Part shown: one piece after another, positions 47,041 through 56,589 of the stretch
How the letters are laid out: each line of letters starts with the position of its first letter
How positions within the stretch are numbered: position 1 is the first letter of the stretch
Assembly (NCBI GenBank): GCA_937989585.1
Contig: CALKRW010000065.1
Coordinates: forward strand, 62,001 to 126,000
DNA: 64,000 nt
Origin: an uncultured Porphyromonadaceae bacterium
Lineage (GTDB): Bacteria > Bacteroidota > Bacteroidia > Bacteroidales > Muribaculaceae
Direction of reading: 5' to 3'
Position numbers and translations under genes: made by a program
Notes under the pieces: generated by a model
Told to the model about the DNA's origin: nothing
Databases searched by the model: none
What the model saw: only the letters and a program-made list of their open reading frames with translations

Positions 47041-48378
47041 TCAGTATACGCCCTGGCCCATCATGGCCTCGGCAACTTTCATGAATCCGGCGATGTTTGC
47101 ACCCTTCATGTAGTTGATGTAGCCGTCAGCCTCGGTACCGTGGGCGACACACTGCTCATGGATGGACTTCATGATGTGGTGCAGACGGGCGTCTACCTCG
47201 TCGGCCGACCACTGCAGGTGCTCGGCGTTCTGACTCATCTCAAGGCCGGAGGTGGCGACACCGCCTGCGTTGACAGCCTTGCCGGGAGCGTAGGTGATGC
47301 GCGCTACCAGGAATGCGTCGATAGCCTCGGGAGTGCATCCCATGTTGGATACTTCGGCAACGAGCTTCACGCCGTTCGCAAGAATATGTTTGGCATCCTC
47401 GCCGTTAACCTCGTTCTGGGTTGCGCAGGGCAGGCAGATGTCGACTTTCTGTTCCCAGGGCTTGCGGCCTGCGTAGAATGTCGAGCCGGGGAACTTCTCC
47501 GCATAGGGTGCGACGACGTCGTTGCCCGATGCGCGGAGTTCGAGCATGTAGTTGATCTTCTCGGCGTCGAGGCCTGCGGGATCATAGATATAGCCGTCGG
47601 GGCCCGAGATTGTGACGACCTTGCCGCCGAGTTCGGTAGCCTTGAGGGCTGCGCCCCATGCCACGTTGCCGAAACCGGAGATGGCTATGGTCTTGCCCTT
47701 CACTTCCTCGCCCTTTGTTGCAAGGATGGACTGTACGAAGTACAGGGCGCCGAAACCGGTTGCCTCGGGACGTATCAGCGAGCCGCCGAACGACAGGCCC
47801 TTGCCGGTGAATGTGCCGGTGCACTGGCGTGAAAGTTTCTTGTACCAGCCGTACATGTAGCCTACCTCGCGTCCGCCTACGCCGATATCGCCGGCAGGGA
47901 CGTCCTCATCGGGACCGAGGTTACGCCACAGTTCGGTGATGAAAGCCTGGCAGAAGCGCATGATCTCGCGGTCCGACTTGCCGCGGGGCGAGAAGTCTGA
48001 GCCGCCCTTGGCGCCGCCCATCGGGAGTGTGGTGAGTGCGTTCTTGAAGGTCTGCTCGAAACCGAGGAACTTCAGGATCGAGAGGTTGACCGATGCGTGG
48101 AAACGGATGCCGCCCTTGTACGGGCCGATGGCATTGTTGAACTGCACGCGGTAGCCTATGTTGTTCTGGACCTCGCCTTTGTCATCGAGCCAGGTGACGC
48201 GGAACGTGAAGATGCGGTCAGGCTCGACCATGCGCTCTACGATTTTGTTGCGCTCGAATTCGGGGTGCTGATTGTAAACTTCTTCTACCGACATGAGGAC
48301 CTCGCGTACGGCCTGAAGATACTCTTTTTCGCCCGGATGTTTGACTTCCAGGTCAGTCATTATCTTATTAATGTCCAT
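47041..48378 (-). CDS. gdhA: Glutamate dehydrogenase (NADP-type)
   Basis: The 445-residue hexameric-type enzyme interconverts 2-oxoglutarate and ammonia with glutamate. Signatures: PYKGGIRFH, LPMGGAKGGSDFSPRGKSD with the substrate lysine, DVPAGDIGVGGREVGYMYG, and the Rossmann SGFGNVAWGAALKA loop. Length and sequence match the NADP-specific group, the main ammonia-assimilation enzyme of Bacteroidales. Its promoter lies about 100 bases upstream. Confidence 0.97.
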   Translation of the reverse strand: MDINKIMTDLEVKHPGEKEYLQAVREVLMSVEEVYNQHPEFERNKIVERMVEPDRIFTFRVTWLDDKGEVQNNIGYRVQFNNAIGPYKGGIRFHASVNLSILKFLGFEQTFKNALTTLPMGGAKGGSDFSPRGKSDREIMRFCQAFITELWRNLGPDEDVPAGDIGVGGREVGYMYGWYKKLSRQCTGTFTGKGLSFGGSLIRPEATGFGALYFVQSILATKGEEVKGKTIAISGFGNVAWGAALKATELGGKVVTISGPDGYIYDPAGLDAEKINYMLELRASGNDVVAPYAEKFPGSTFYAGRKPWEQKVDICLPCATQNEVNGEDAKHILANGVKLVAEVSNMGCTPEAIDAFLVARITYAPGKAVNAGGVATSGLEMSQNAEHLQWSADEVDARLHHIMKSIHEQCVAHGTEADGYINYMKGANIAGFMKVAEAMMGQGVY

Positions 48379-48484
48379 GATAAAAATATTTTATGGGAGT
48401 ATGGTCTATGAATGAGTTTTTTATTTTAATGTAGTCGTTTTATGTAATGGTATAGTTTTAGGTGTTATTTGTATCTTTCAACGG

Positions 48485-48514
48485 CAAATTTACACAAATA
48501 AGCGCTCACAACAA
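48485..48514 (-). promoter_or_regulatory. Promoter of gdhA
   Basis: On the minus strand, CTTG/TTG (ending at 48512) precedes TAAATTTG (48492-48485) by 19 bases. The 456-base divergent gap to nfo also holds a weaker promoter for nfo. Confidence 0.6.
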
Positions 48515-48711
48515 GTTTTTAACTTGGAAATTTGCGCAAATTTCCGTTAAAAAACATTAAAACCTTGACACCGTTCACCCTACCCCTTTACAATGCGAAT
48601 TCCATCCCCGCACTGTATGATTATATAACAATGTTAAATAACATGTTCTGTCTGCAGAAACCGTGAATGATTAGCCCTAATTTTTTAGAGTTACTTAATT
48701 TTAAGAGTTAC

Positions 48712-48745
48712 TTGACAATTCAATTAAAAAATATTACTAAATTTG
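48712..48745 (+). promoter_or_regulatory. Possible promoter of nfo
   Basis: TTG (48712-48714) and TAAATTTG (48738-48745) with a 23-base spacer, longer than usual. A direct repeat AGAGTTACTT occurs just upstream. Confidence 0.45.
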
Positions 48746-48834
48746 CGCTAAATTACGCCTGATTAGGGCAAGATTGAATAGTCGCTTATTTTTTGTAGAG
48801 ATTCTTCGCTTGACTGCGGTAATTAATCTGACCG

Positions 48835-49686
48835 ATGAAATATTTTGGCGCACATGTATCCGCTATGCCGGACGTTAGTTATAGCCCTCTTTATGCTCAG
48901 GCTTTGGGTGCTATGGCTTTCGCCATGTTTACGGCCGAGGAGAATTCGTTCCGCCCCGTGGACATTCCCGACGACATCGCGGAGAAATTCCGCTCAACAT
49001 GCAGTTTGTGCGGCTATACTCCTGACCGGATTTTACCCCATGCGGGCTTCATGATGAACTGTGCGGCCCCTGACAGGCGCAAGCATGCTTTCGCCACGGC
49101 CATGCTTCGCGCCGAATTCAGCCGCGCGGCCCGGCTTGGCCTGACGATGGTGAATTTTCATCCGGGCTCGACGCTGGGTGCTGTTAGCGATGACGAGGGC
49201 TGCCGCCTCGTGGCCGGGGCCATAAACTCGGCTCTTGACAAAACTGAAGGCGTCACCGCCGTTATCGAGAACATGGCCGGACAGGGAAGCGTCCTGGGGC
49301 GCTCCCTCGAGCAGATTGCCGCAATGATAGATTTGGTCGAGGACAAGTCGCGCGTCGGATTCTGCATAGACACCTGCCACGCCTTCGCCGCCGGATACGA
49401 CATCTCCACGCCCGAAGGCCTGCAGGACTTTGTCGGGCAGATTGACTCTGTCATTGGCCTTCGCTACCTCCGCGCCATGCACCTCAACGACTCGAGGAAG
49501 GCCTGTGGCCTGCATATCGACCGGCACGAGTCCATTGGCCGCGGCGAGATTGGCGCCGAATCATTCCGCCTCCTTGCCGGAGACCCGCGTTTCGACGGCA
49601 TACCACTCATTCTCGAGACTCCCGACGAGTCTGTCTGGAAGGACGAGATATCCCTCCTCGAATCCTGGTCAGACAATAAGGAATAA
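48835..49686 (+). CDS. nfo: Endonuclease IV (AP endonuclease)
   Basis: This 283-residue zinc TIM-barrel nuclease cuts DNA at abasic sites in base-excision repair. It starts MKYFGAHVSAMPDV and shows the family zinc-ligand segments ILPHAGFMMN, LTMVNFHPGSTLG, VIENMAGQG, GFCIDTCHAFAAGYD, LRAMHLNDSRKACG and IPLILETPDE. The order and length match Nfo. The transporter gene follows after 36 bases. Confidence 0.95.
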   Translation: MKYFGAHVSAMPDVSYSPLYAQALGAMAFAMFTAEENSFRPVDIPDDIAEKFRSTCSLCGYTPDRILPHAGFMMNCAAPDRRKHAFATAMLRAEFSRAARLGLTMVNFHPGSTLGAVSDDEGCRLVAGAINSALDKTEGVTAVIENMAGQGSVLGRSLEQIAAMIDLVEDKSRVGFCIDTCHAFAAGYDISTPEGLQDFVGQIDSVIGLRYLRAMHLNDSRKACGLHIDRHESIGRGEIGAESFRLLAGDPRFDGIPLILETPDESVWKDEISLLESWSDNKE

Positions 49687-49722
49687 CATATAAAATAACA
49701 TCATAACTTACTTGCCAACACC

Positions 49723-51597
49723 ATGAACAACAAACCCAATCTCGGTTTTTGGAAACTGTGGAACCTTAGTTTCGGTTTCTTCGGCGTTCAGATTGCCTAC
49801 GCGCTACAGAGCGCCCAGGTCAGCCGAATTTTCTCGACAATCGGCGCCGATCCCCACGATCTGAGTTACTTCTGGATTCTCCCTCCCCTCATGGGCCTCA
49901 TCGTGCAGCCCATTGTCGGCTCTGCCAGCGACCGCACCTGGAACCGTTTCGGACGCCGCCTCCCATATCTGCTTATCGGCGCGGCTGTTGCCATCATCGT
50001 CATGTGCTTCCTGCCCAACGCGGGCTCGCTCGGTCTCACCGTCAGTTCCGCCATCATCTTCGGCCTGATCATGCTCATGTTCCTTGACACGTCCATCAAC
50101 ATGGCCATGCAGCCCTTCAAGATGCTCGTCGGCGACTTTGTCAACGAGAAGCAGAAGGGCCTCGCCTACTCCATCCAGTCCTTCCTCTGCAACGCCGGCT
50201 CGGTCGTCGGTTACATCGCTCCCATCATCCTCGCCATGTTCCTTTCGAACACCGCCCCCGTCGGCGAGGTTCCCGCCACCGTCACCTGGTCCTTCTACAT
50301 CGGCGCCATCATCCTCGCCCTCTGCGTGGTCTACACCTTCGCCAAGGTCAAGGAGATGCCCCCCGCCGAATACGCCCGCTATCACGGCATTGACACAGAG
50401 ACCGCGAAGAAGTCCTCCGAGAAGAATGAGGGCATGTTCCGCCTTCTCGTTAAGGCACCCAAGGTCTTCTGGACCGTCGGCCTCGTCCAGTTCTTCTGCT
50501 GGTCGGCCTTCCTCTTCATGTGGTCCTACTCCACCGACGCCATCGCCAACAACTCGTTCCACGCTCCCTCCGTCGAGAAGGTCGACGGTCTTGAGATTGA
50601 CGGCAAGGCTTATGCAGACAAGTATCTCTACAACGGCGAGACACCCGTCATCGACAATGGCCGCCTCGCCCTCGGCGGCGTCATGATCAACGGCAGCGTG
50701 ATGGCCGTCGACACCCTCGGTGTCGGAAATGTCGGTTACGTTTCCGGCGGCGACGTCGTCTACAACGACGGCAAGGCTGTCGTCGCTCCCGACCGTGGCC
50801 TTATCGCCAAGGCCGGCTCGACGGTCTCCGTAAACGGCCGCGACACCGTCCTCACCGAGGACGCCTTCACCGTATCGGCCCTCTCGCTCGTGAAGAACGG
50901 CGACAGACTTACCCTAGCCCACATCGCCACTGTCGAGCCTACTACCGGCAAACTCGCCCTCGAGCAGACCGAGGACATCACCGTCGCCGACATCGCCAAC
51001 ATCCGGCCCATCACCAGCACCGTGCTAAACGCCGCCTCCAAGGAGTATCAGGATGCCGGCGACTGGAACGGCGTCCTCCTCGCCATCCAGGCCATCGCCG
51101 CAGTCCTCTGGGCCGCAGTCCTCTCCCTCTTCCGCAACCGCAAGGTCGGCTACTCTCTCTCGTTGCTCATCGGCGCCGTAGGGTTCATCTCCGTATTCTT
51201 CATAACCAACAAGTACGCCCTCGGCGTAAGTTACGCCCTCATGGGCTGCGCATGGTCCGCAATGCTCGCCATGCCCTTCACTATCCTCACCAACGCCCTC
51301 TCCGGCTCCCACATCGGCACCTACCTCGGCCTCTTCAACTGCACAATATGCCTCCCGCAGATCATCGCAGCCATCTGCGGCGGCATGCTCCTCAAGGCAC
51401 TTCCCGAGGCAGCCAACGGCGCCCCCAACACCGTCCTGATGCTCGTTGCCTCCGGCATCCTGCTACTCCTCGGCTCACTCGCCGTCTGGATTATCAAGGA
51501 AACCTACGGCTCCGCCTCCCAGTCCGGCAAACAATCCCCCTCCGACGTAGTCGAAGCCATGGACGCCACCGAAATGTCCACCTCCTCCCTCTCATAA
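49723..51597 (+). CDS. MFS sugar transporter-like protein with large insertion
   Basis: This 624-residue major-facilitator protein resembles the SLC45/GPH-like group (FWNLSFGFFGVQ-type start, QPIVGSASDRTWNRFGRRLPY loop). There are about seven helices up to residue 275, then an insertion of about 160 residues rich in beta strands and Gly/Val (about 280-440), then helices 8-12 from about 445. Usual relatives are about 450 residues, so the insert accounts for the extra length. It is presumably on the periplasmic side. Substrate is unknown; an alpha-glucoside is common in the group. Confidence 0.85.
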   Translation: MNNKPNLGFWKLWNLSFGFFGVQIAYALQSAQVSRIFSTIGADPHDLSYFWILPPLMGLIVQPIVGSASDRTWNRFGRRLPYLLIGAAVAIIVMCFLPNAGSLGLTVSSAIIFGLIMLMFLDTSINMAMQPFKMLVGDFVNEKQKGLAYSIQSFLCNAGSVVGYIAPIILAMFLSNTAPVGEVPATVTWSFYIGAIILALCVVYTFAKVKEMPPAEYARYHGIDTETAKKSSEKNEGMFRLLVKAPKVFWTVGLVQFFCWSAFLFMWSYSTDAIANNSFHAPSVEKVDGLEIDGKAYADKYLYNGETPVIDNGRLALGGVMINGSVMAVDTLGVGNVGYVSGGDVVYNDGKAVVAPDRGLIAKAGSTVSVNGRDTVLTEDAFTVSALSLVKNGDRLTLAHIATVEPTTGKLALEQTEDITVADIANIRPITSTVLNAASKEYQDAGDWNGVLLAIQAIAAVLWAAVLSLFRNRKVGYSLSLLIGAVGFISVFFITNKYALGVSYALMGCAWSAMLAMPFTILTNALSGSHIGTYLGLFNCTICLPQIIAAICGGMLLKALPEAANGAPNTVLMLVASGILLLLGSLAVWIIKETYGSASQSGKQSPSDVVEAMDATEMSTSSLS

Positions 51598-51637
51598 ACA
51601 TGAAGTGGCGGCATCCTTCCGCCCGAATCCTCCCTTC

Positions 51638-51670
51638 ACGCCCCGCGCCCACCCGCGGGGCGTACTTTTT
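51638..51670 (+). terminator. Rho-independent terminator
   Basis: ACGCCCCGCG (51638-51647) pairs with CGCGGGGCGT (51654-51663), followed by ACTTTTTCC. It ends the nfo-MFS transcript. The rest of the 325-base gap is AT-rich with short ATAAC repeats and the next promoter. Confidence 0.85.
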
Positions 51671-51826
51671 CCCACCCCCGTGATTAATCGTGATTTTTCT
51701 CGTTAACTCCAACAATTCTTCCGACAAAATCCCCTTCCCTTCAAACGATTTAGCAGCCGAAATAACCCCAATAACCGAAATAACTTTGGTTACCCTAATA
51801 ACTCTGATACACTATTCTCAAATTTC

Positions 51827-51857
51827 TTGCACATTAACAAATAACATCTTATATTTG
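51827..51857 (+). promoter_or_regulatory. Promoter of the WG-repeat gene
   Basis: TTG (51827-51829) is followed after 20 bases by TATATTTG (51850-51857), giving a leader of about 60 bases. Confidence 0.6.
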
Positions 51858-51922
51858 TGATTGTAAATATGCAATCTCCTCACAGGCGCTGTTTTTCGTT
51901 TAACCCCAAACCGTGAACAATT

Positions 51923-53680
51923 ATGCTGACTACACGAAAACGACTTCTCTTTATCGCCACTGTCGCTTTATGTGGATTTTCAGTCAACGCAACTTCCGTC
52001 GTATCCCGTCCTGTCAATGTCCCGGACACGGTTGAGATATTGGAAGTTTATGAGGATAACGGTAAATGGGGCTATATTGGCAGATCCGCAAACCAATCCT
52101 TTCTTACAAAAATTATACCTTGTGTATATGATGATGCTTCGGATTTTTCCGAAGGCTTGGCTGCGGTGAAACTTAATGGGAAATATGGTTATATTGATGA
52201 AAACGGTAAAGAAGTTATTCCATTTAAATATGATGATGCGCATGAATTCAGCGAAGGTCTGGCTAAAGTAATGTTAAAAGATAAATATGGCTTTATTAAT
52301 AAATCTGGCGAAGAAGTTGTCCCATTGAAATATGATTATGTTTCCTGTTATTTTGCTAATGGACTGGTCGCAGTTCGATCAGACGGCAAATGGGGATTTG
52401 TGGATGAAACCGGAAAAGAACTTATTCCTTTGATATATGACTACGCAAATAGTTTCGGCGGTGATTTGGCATGGGTAAAATTGAACGGCAAATATGGCTT
52501 TATTGATAGAACGGGAAAGGAAGTCGTTCCGGTGATATACGATAGAGTGGCGGATTTTTTTGGTAAATTGAGGGCAATAAAGTCAAATGGAAAATGGGCC
52601 CTGATTGACAACTCAGGCAAAGAAATTTTTCCTCCGAAATATGATGATATAGATTTGTTGTCGAGCGATTTTGCAAAAGTTGGTTTAGACGGTAAATATG
52701 GAATTATTGACAGATTCGGTAATCAGGTAATTCCAACTGAATACGATGAAATCGGCTTCGTTTGGAATGATTTTGTTCGTAAAGATTTCGTCAGAGTCAG
52801 GCTAAACGGAAAGTATGGCTTTGTTGATAAAGCCGGCCATGAGATTGTCGCCCCAAAATATGATGACGCATGGGATTTCTGTGACGGCTTTTCGAGAGTT
52901 ATGTCAAATGGCAAATGTGGTTATATTGATGAATCCGGCAAGGAAGTCATCCCTTTGCGATATGATCATGCATCTTTTTTTAGCGATGGTTTTGCAGGGG
53001 TTGAGTTAAATGGCAAATGGACTTTTATTGACACATCCGGCAAAGAACTTTTCCCTCCGAAGTATGATGATATATGGTCATTTTCTGAAGGAATCGCAAG
53101 GGTTAAGTTAAAAACTAAGTATGGATATATTGATACATCCGGTAAGGAAATCGTTCCTCCAAGATATTTCAAAGCAGGGAATTTTTCTAAAGGAATTGCA
53201 GAAGTCAGATTAAATGACAAATACGGCTATATTGACAAATCCGGAAAGGAAATCATACCGGTGAAATATGATCAGATATGGTTTTATTCTGATGGTAAGG
53301 GACAAATTATGTTAAACGACAAATATGGATGTGTAGACAGAAGCGGTCGGGTAATCGTCCCCCCTATATATGATTACTTGTTTACTTTTTCCGAAGGCTT
53401 GGCCCCTGTTGGAATAAATGATAAAAATGGTTATATCGACGAATCTGGTAAGGAGGTTATCCCTTTGATCTATGAGAGTGTCGCTCCGTTTACCGATGGT
53501 TTAGCCGCTGTTTGCTTAAATGATAAATGGGGTTTTATTGATCATTCCGGAAAGGTGATTATCCCGTTTGATTATGATGACGTATGTTATTTTCATAATG
53601 GGAAAGCGTATGTTGAACAGAATGGCGAATGGTTCCACATCGACCGGAACGGCAGCCGCCTGCCCCTTCCGAATGAATAA
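51923..53680 (+). CDS. Exported WG-repeat protein
   Basis: The 585-residue product has a signal peptide (about 1-24) and then sixteen WG-type beta repeats of about 35 residues, each like KYGYIDKSGKEV followed by IPxKYDxxxxFSEGLAxVxLN. The repeats presumably form a solenoid or propeller-like binding surface in the periplasm or on the cell surface. No catalytic motif is visible and function is unknown. The gene is markedly AT-richer than its GC-rich neighbours, consistent with repeat expansion or transfer. Confidence 0.9.
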   Translation: MLTTRKRLLFIATVALCGFSVNATSVVSRPVNVPDTVEILEVYEDNGKWGYIGRSANQSFLTKIIPCVYDDASDFSEGLAAVKLNGKYGYIDENGKEVIPFKYDDAHEFSEGLAKVMLKDKYGFINKSGEEVVPLKYDYVSCYFANGLVAVRSDGKWGFVDETGKELIPLIYDYANSFGGDLAWVKLNGKYGFIDRTGKEVVPVIYDRVADFFGKLRAIKSNGKWALIDNSGKEIFPPKYDDIDLLSSDFAKVGLDGKYGIIDRFGNQVIPTEYDEIGFVWNDFVRKDFVRVRLNGKYGFVDKAGHEIVAPKYDDAWDFCDGFSRVMSNGKCGYIDESGKEVIPLRYDHASFFSDGFAGVELNGKWTFIDTSGKELFPPKYDDIWSFSEGIARVKLKTKYGYIDTSGKEIVPPRYFKAGNFSKGIAEVRLNDKYGYIDKSGKEIIPVKYDQIWFYSDGKGQIMLNDKYGCVDRSGRVIVPPIYDYLFTFSEGLAPVGINDKNGYIDESGKEVIPLIYESVAPFTDGLAAVCLNDKWGFIDHSGKVIIPFDYDDVCYFHNGKAYVEQNGEWFHIDRNGSRLPLPNE

Positions 53681-53765
53681 TCACTCGAGCCTCCCCAAAA
53701 AAATTCGCAAATCATCCCTCTGACTTAACACCTATTTTTCTTTTTCCCATTTCCCAAATATTTCG

Positions 53766-53773
53766 TAACTTTG
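53766..53773 (+). promoter_or_regulatory. -7 element of purH
   Basis: TAACTTTG lies 59-66 bases before the purH start; the -33 region (around 53741-53746) is only T-rich. Confidence 0.5.
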
Positions 53774-53831
53774 CACCCTATAAACTAAGGTCCATATATT
53801 CAAAGGCCCGAAAACTAATCCCTAACTGATT

Positions 53832-55370
53832 ATGTCCACTAATAAAAAGATTGCAAGCGCACTTATTTCCGTCTACAACAAAGACGGTCTCGAAGAAATG
53901 CTATCCTTACTTGACAGCAACGGAGTTAAATTTATTTCCACCGGCGGTACCCGCCATTTCATCGAAAGCCTCGGCTACGAGTGTGCTGCCGTCGAGGACA
54001 TAACCGCATATCCATCGATTTTCGGTGGACGTGTCAAGACCCTCCATCCCAAGATCTTCGGCGGAATCCTCAACCGCCGTGACAACGCCACCGACCGTCA
54101 GGAAGTATTCTCATACCGCATCGAGCCCATCGATCTTGTTGTAGTCGACCTCTACCCCTTCGAGGACACCCTCGCTTCGGGTGCCTCACACGCCGACATC
54201 ATCGAGAAAATCGACATAGGCGGCATCTCTCTTATCCGTGCCGCCGCCAAAAACTACAAGGACGTCGTAATCGTCCCCTCCAAGGCCCAGTACGCCACAC
54301 TATGCAACATCCTTAAGGAGCAGGGCGCCGAGACCACCGAGGAACAGCGTCTCAGCCTCGCCCGCGACGCTTTCGCCGTATCGAGCCGCTACGACGCCGC
54401 CATCTTCAACTACTTCGACTCGACCGTAAGCGAGAATCCAACCGCACTCCGCCTCGCTGTCGACGGCGAGATGCACCTGCGCTACGGCGAGAACCCTCAC
54501 CAGAAAGGCTGCTTCTTCGGTCACTTCGACGAAATGTTCGACAAACTCCACGGCAAGGAAATCTCCTACAACAATCTCCTGGACATCGACGCCGCTACCG
54601 CTCTCATCCACGAATTCAAGGACAGCGACCCCACAGTCGCCATCCTCAAGCATAACAACCCATGCGGCCTCGCCGTCCGCCCCACCCTTGCCGAAGCCTG
54701 GGAGAAAGCCCTCGCCGGCGACCCCGTGTCGGCCTTCGGCGGCATCATCGTCGCCAACCGTCCCGTCGACGCAGCCACAGCCGAACTCATGGGCAAGATC
54801 TTCTTCGAGGTTGTCATCGCCCCGGCCTATGAGCCCGCCGCCCTCGAGATCCTCGAGCAGAAGAAAAACCGCATCATCCTTGTCCAGAAGAAGGACAACG
54901 ACGCCGCACGCAGCGTCCGCACACTGCTTAACGGCGCCCTCGTCCAGGACAAGGACTCCCGCCGCGAGACTCCCGCCGACCTCACCGTCGTGACCGAAAT
55001 CGCTCCTGACGCCGCCCAGGTCGACGACATGCTCTTCGCCAACATCCTCGTCAAGCACTCGAAGTCGAATGCCATCGTCCTCGCCAAGGACAACATGCTC
55101 CTCTCCTCGGGCATCGGCCAGACCTCGCGTGTAGACGCCCTCAAGCAGGCCATCGCCAAGGCCGGTGAACTCGGCCACGACCTCCACGGCGCTGTCTTGG
55201 CCTCGGATGCCTTCTTCCCCTTCGACGACTGCGTCCGCATCGCCGCAGCCGCTGGCATCACCTCCGTCATCCAGCCCGGCGGTTCAATCCGCGACAACGA
55301 CTCAGTCGTCGCCGCCAACGAACTCCACCTCGCCATGGTGACCACCGGCATACGCCACTTCCACCATTGA
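53832..55370 (+). CDS. purH: Bifunctional AICAR formyltransferase / IMP cyclohydrolase
   Basis: This 512-residue enzyme does the last two steps of IMP synthesis. The N-terminal MGS-like IMP cyclohydrolase domain (about 5-190) shows FISTGGTRHFIESLG and GGRVKTLHPKIFGGIL. The transformylase domain (about 200-512) shows LRYGENPHQKG, the active-site KHNNPCGLAV, DPVSAFGGIIVANRPVD, and the C-terminal SDAFFPFDDCV and GIRHFHH ending. Strong codon bias fits high expression. It lies 92 bases ahead of mreB. Confidence 0.98.
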   Translation: MSTNKKIASALISVYNKDGLEEMLSLLDSNGVKFISTGGTRHFIESLGYECAAVEDITAYPSIFGGRVKTLHPKIFGGILNRRDNATDRQEVFSYRIEPIDLVVVDLYPFEDTLASGASHADIIEKIDIGGISLIRAAAKNYKDVVIVPSKAQYATLCNILKEQGAETTEEQRLSLARDAFAVSSRYDAAIFNYFDSTVSENPTALRLAVDGEMHLRYGENPHQKGCFFGHFDEMFDKLHGKEISYNNLLDIDAATALIHEFKDSDPTVAILKHNNPCGLAVRPTLAEAWEKALAGDPVSAFGGIIVANRPVDAATAELMGKIFFEVVIAPAYEPAALEILEQKKNRIILVQKKDNDAARSVRTLLNGALVQDKDSRRETPADLTVVTEIAPDAAQVDDMLFANILVKHSKSNAIVLAKDNMLLSSGIGQTSRVDALKQAIAKAGELGHDLHGAVLASDAFFPFDDCVRIAAAAGITSVIQPGGSIRDNDSVVAANELHLAMVTTGIRHFHH

Positions 55371-55462
55371 TCCGTCCCCGGGGCAATAACAGCCCCAATC
55401 TCTCCGTTATATATTTTCAGACTTTTTAGATTACACATTTTCTTAAATAAGCAAATTCAGAA

Positions 55463-56482
55463 ATGAGCCTTTTCTCACTCACCAAAGAAATCGCCATTGA
55501 CCTCGGTACTGCCAATACCGTCATCATACATAATGACAAGATTGTCATCAACGAGCCTTCGATTGTCGCTCTCGACAAGCGCACCGACAAACTCATCGCC
55601 GTCGGCAACGAGGCCCAGTTGATGCAGGGCAAGGAGAACGAGCGCATCCGCACCGTCCGTCCTCTACGCCAGGGCGTCATCGCCGACTTCAACGCCGCCG
55701 AACTCATGATCCGCGGCCTCATCAAGAAAGCCAGCAGCAAGTCGAAATGGTTCTCGCCCTCGCTGCGCATGGTCGTAGGCATCCCCTCCGGCTCGACCGA
55801 AGTCGAGATCCGCGCCGTCCGCGACTCATCCGAGCACGCCGGCGGTCGTGATGTCTACATGGTCTACGAACCCATGGCTGCCGCCCTCGGCATCGGCCTC
55901 GACGTCGAGGCTCCCGAAGGCAACATGATCGTCGACATAGGCGGCGGCACAACCGAGATTGCCGTCATCTCGCTCGGCGGCATCGTCTCGAACAAGTCAA
56001 TCCAGATTGCAGGCGACGATCTTACCGACGATATCCTCAACCACATGAAGCGCGCCCACAACGTCCGCGTAGGCGAGCGCACCGCCGAGGAAATCAAGAA
56101 GAATGTCGGCTCGGCCCTCGTCGAACTCGACAACCCGCCAGAAGACTTCATTGTCCACGGCCCCAACCAGATGACAGCCCTCCCCATGGAGGTCCCCGTC
56201 TCCTATCAGGAAATCTGCCACTGCATCGAGAAGTCAATCCAGAAGATTGAGGCCGCAGTACTAGGCGCTCTCGAGCAGACTCCTCCCGAACTCTATGCCG
56301 ACATCGTACGCAACGGCATATATCTCGCCGGCGGCGGCGCCCTCCTGCGCGGTCTCGACAAACGCCTCACCGACAAGATCGGCATCCAGTTCCACATCGC
56401 CGAGGATCCCCTCCTCTCCGTGGCAAAGGGTACCGGCGTCGCTCTCAAGAACGTCGACAAATTCTCCTTCCTCATCCGCTGA
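55463..56482 (+). CDS. mreB: Rod-shape actin-like protein MreB
   Basis: This 339-residue actin homologue organises the cell-wall elongation machinery at the inner membrane. Actin-family nucleotide motifs are present: AIDLGTANTVI (phosphate 1), MIVDIGGGTTEIAVISLGG (phosphate 2) and GIYLAGGGALLRGLD (adenosine). It heads the operon mreB-mreC-mreD-mrdA-rodA. Confidence 0.98.
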   Translation: MSLFSLTKEIAIDLGTANTVIIHNDKIVINEPSIVALDKRTDKLIAVGNEAQLMQGKENERIRTVRPLRQGVIADFNAAELMIRGLIKKASSKSKWFSPSLRMVVGIPSGSTEVEIRAVRDSSEHAGGRDVYMVYEPMAAALGIGLDVEAPEGNMIVDIGGGTTEIAVISLGGIVSNKSIQIAGDDLTDDILNHMKRAHNVRVGERTAEEIKKNVGSALVELDNPPEDFIVHGPNQMTALPMEVPVSYQEICHCIEKSIQKIEAAVLGALEQTPPELYADIVRNGIYLAGGGALLRGLDKRLTDKIGIQFHIAEDPLLSVAKGTGVALKNVDKFSFLIR

Positions 56483-56589
56483 TGACAGCGGTATGAGGGC
56501 CGGGTTTTAAAGTTTAAATCTGACCCCGCGTAGTTGCACCGTGTCATCACACGGTGTTGCCTCGCGACACTAAAAGCATTAGGACAGTT

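Noticed and set aside
49804..50562. A 252-codon minus-strand open frame inside the MFS gene
   Set aside because: Shadow frame of GC-rich codons; no motif, and the plus-strand MFS gene is clear.
54300..55187. A 295-codon minus-strand open frame inside purH
   Set aside because: A shadow of the strong codon bias of purH; composition is Glu/Val/Gly-rich with no motif.
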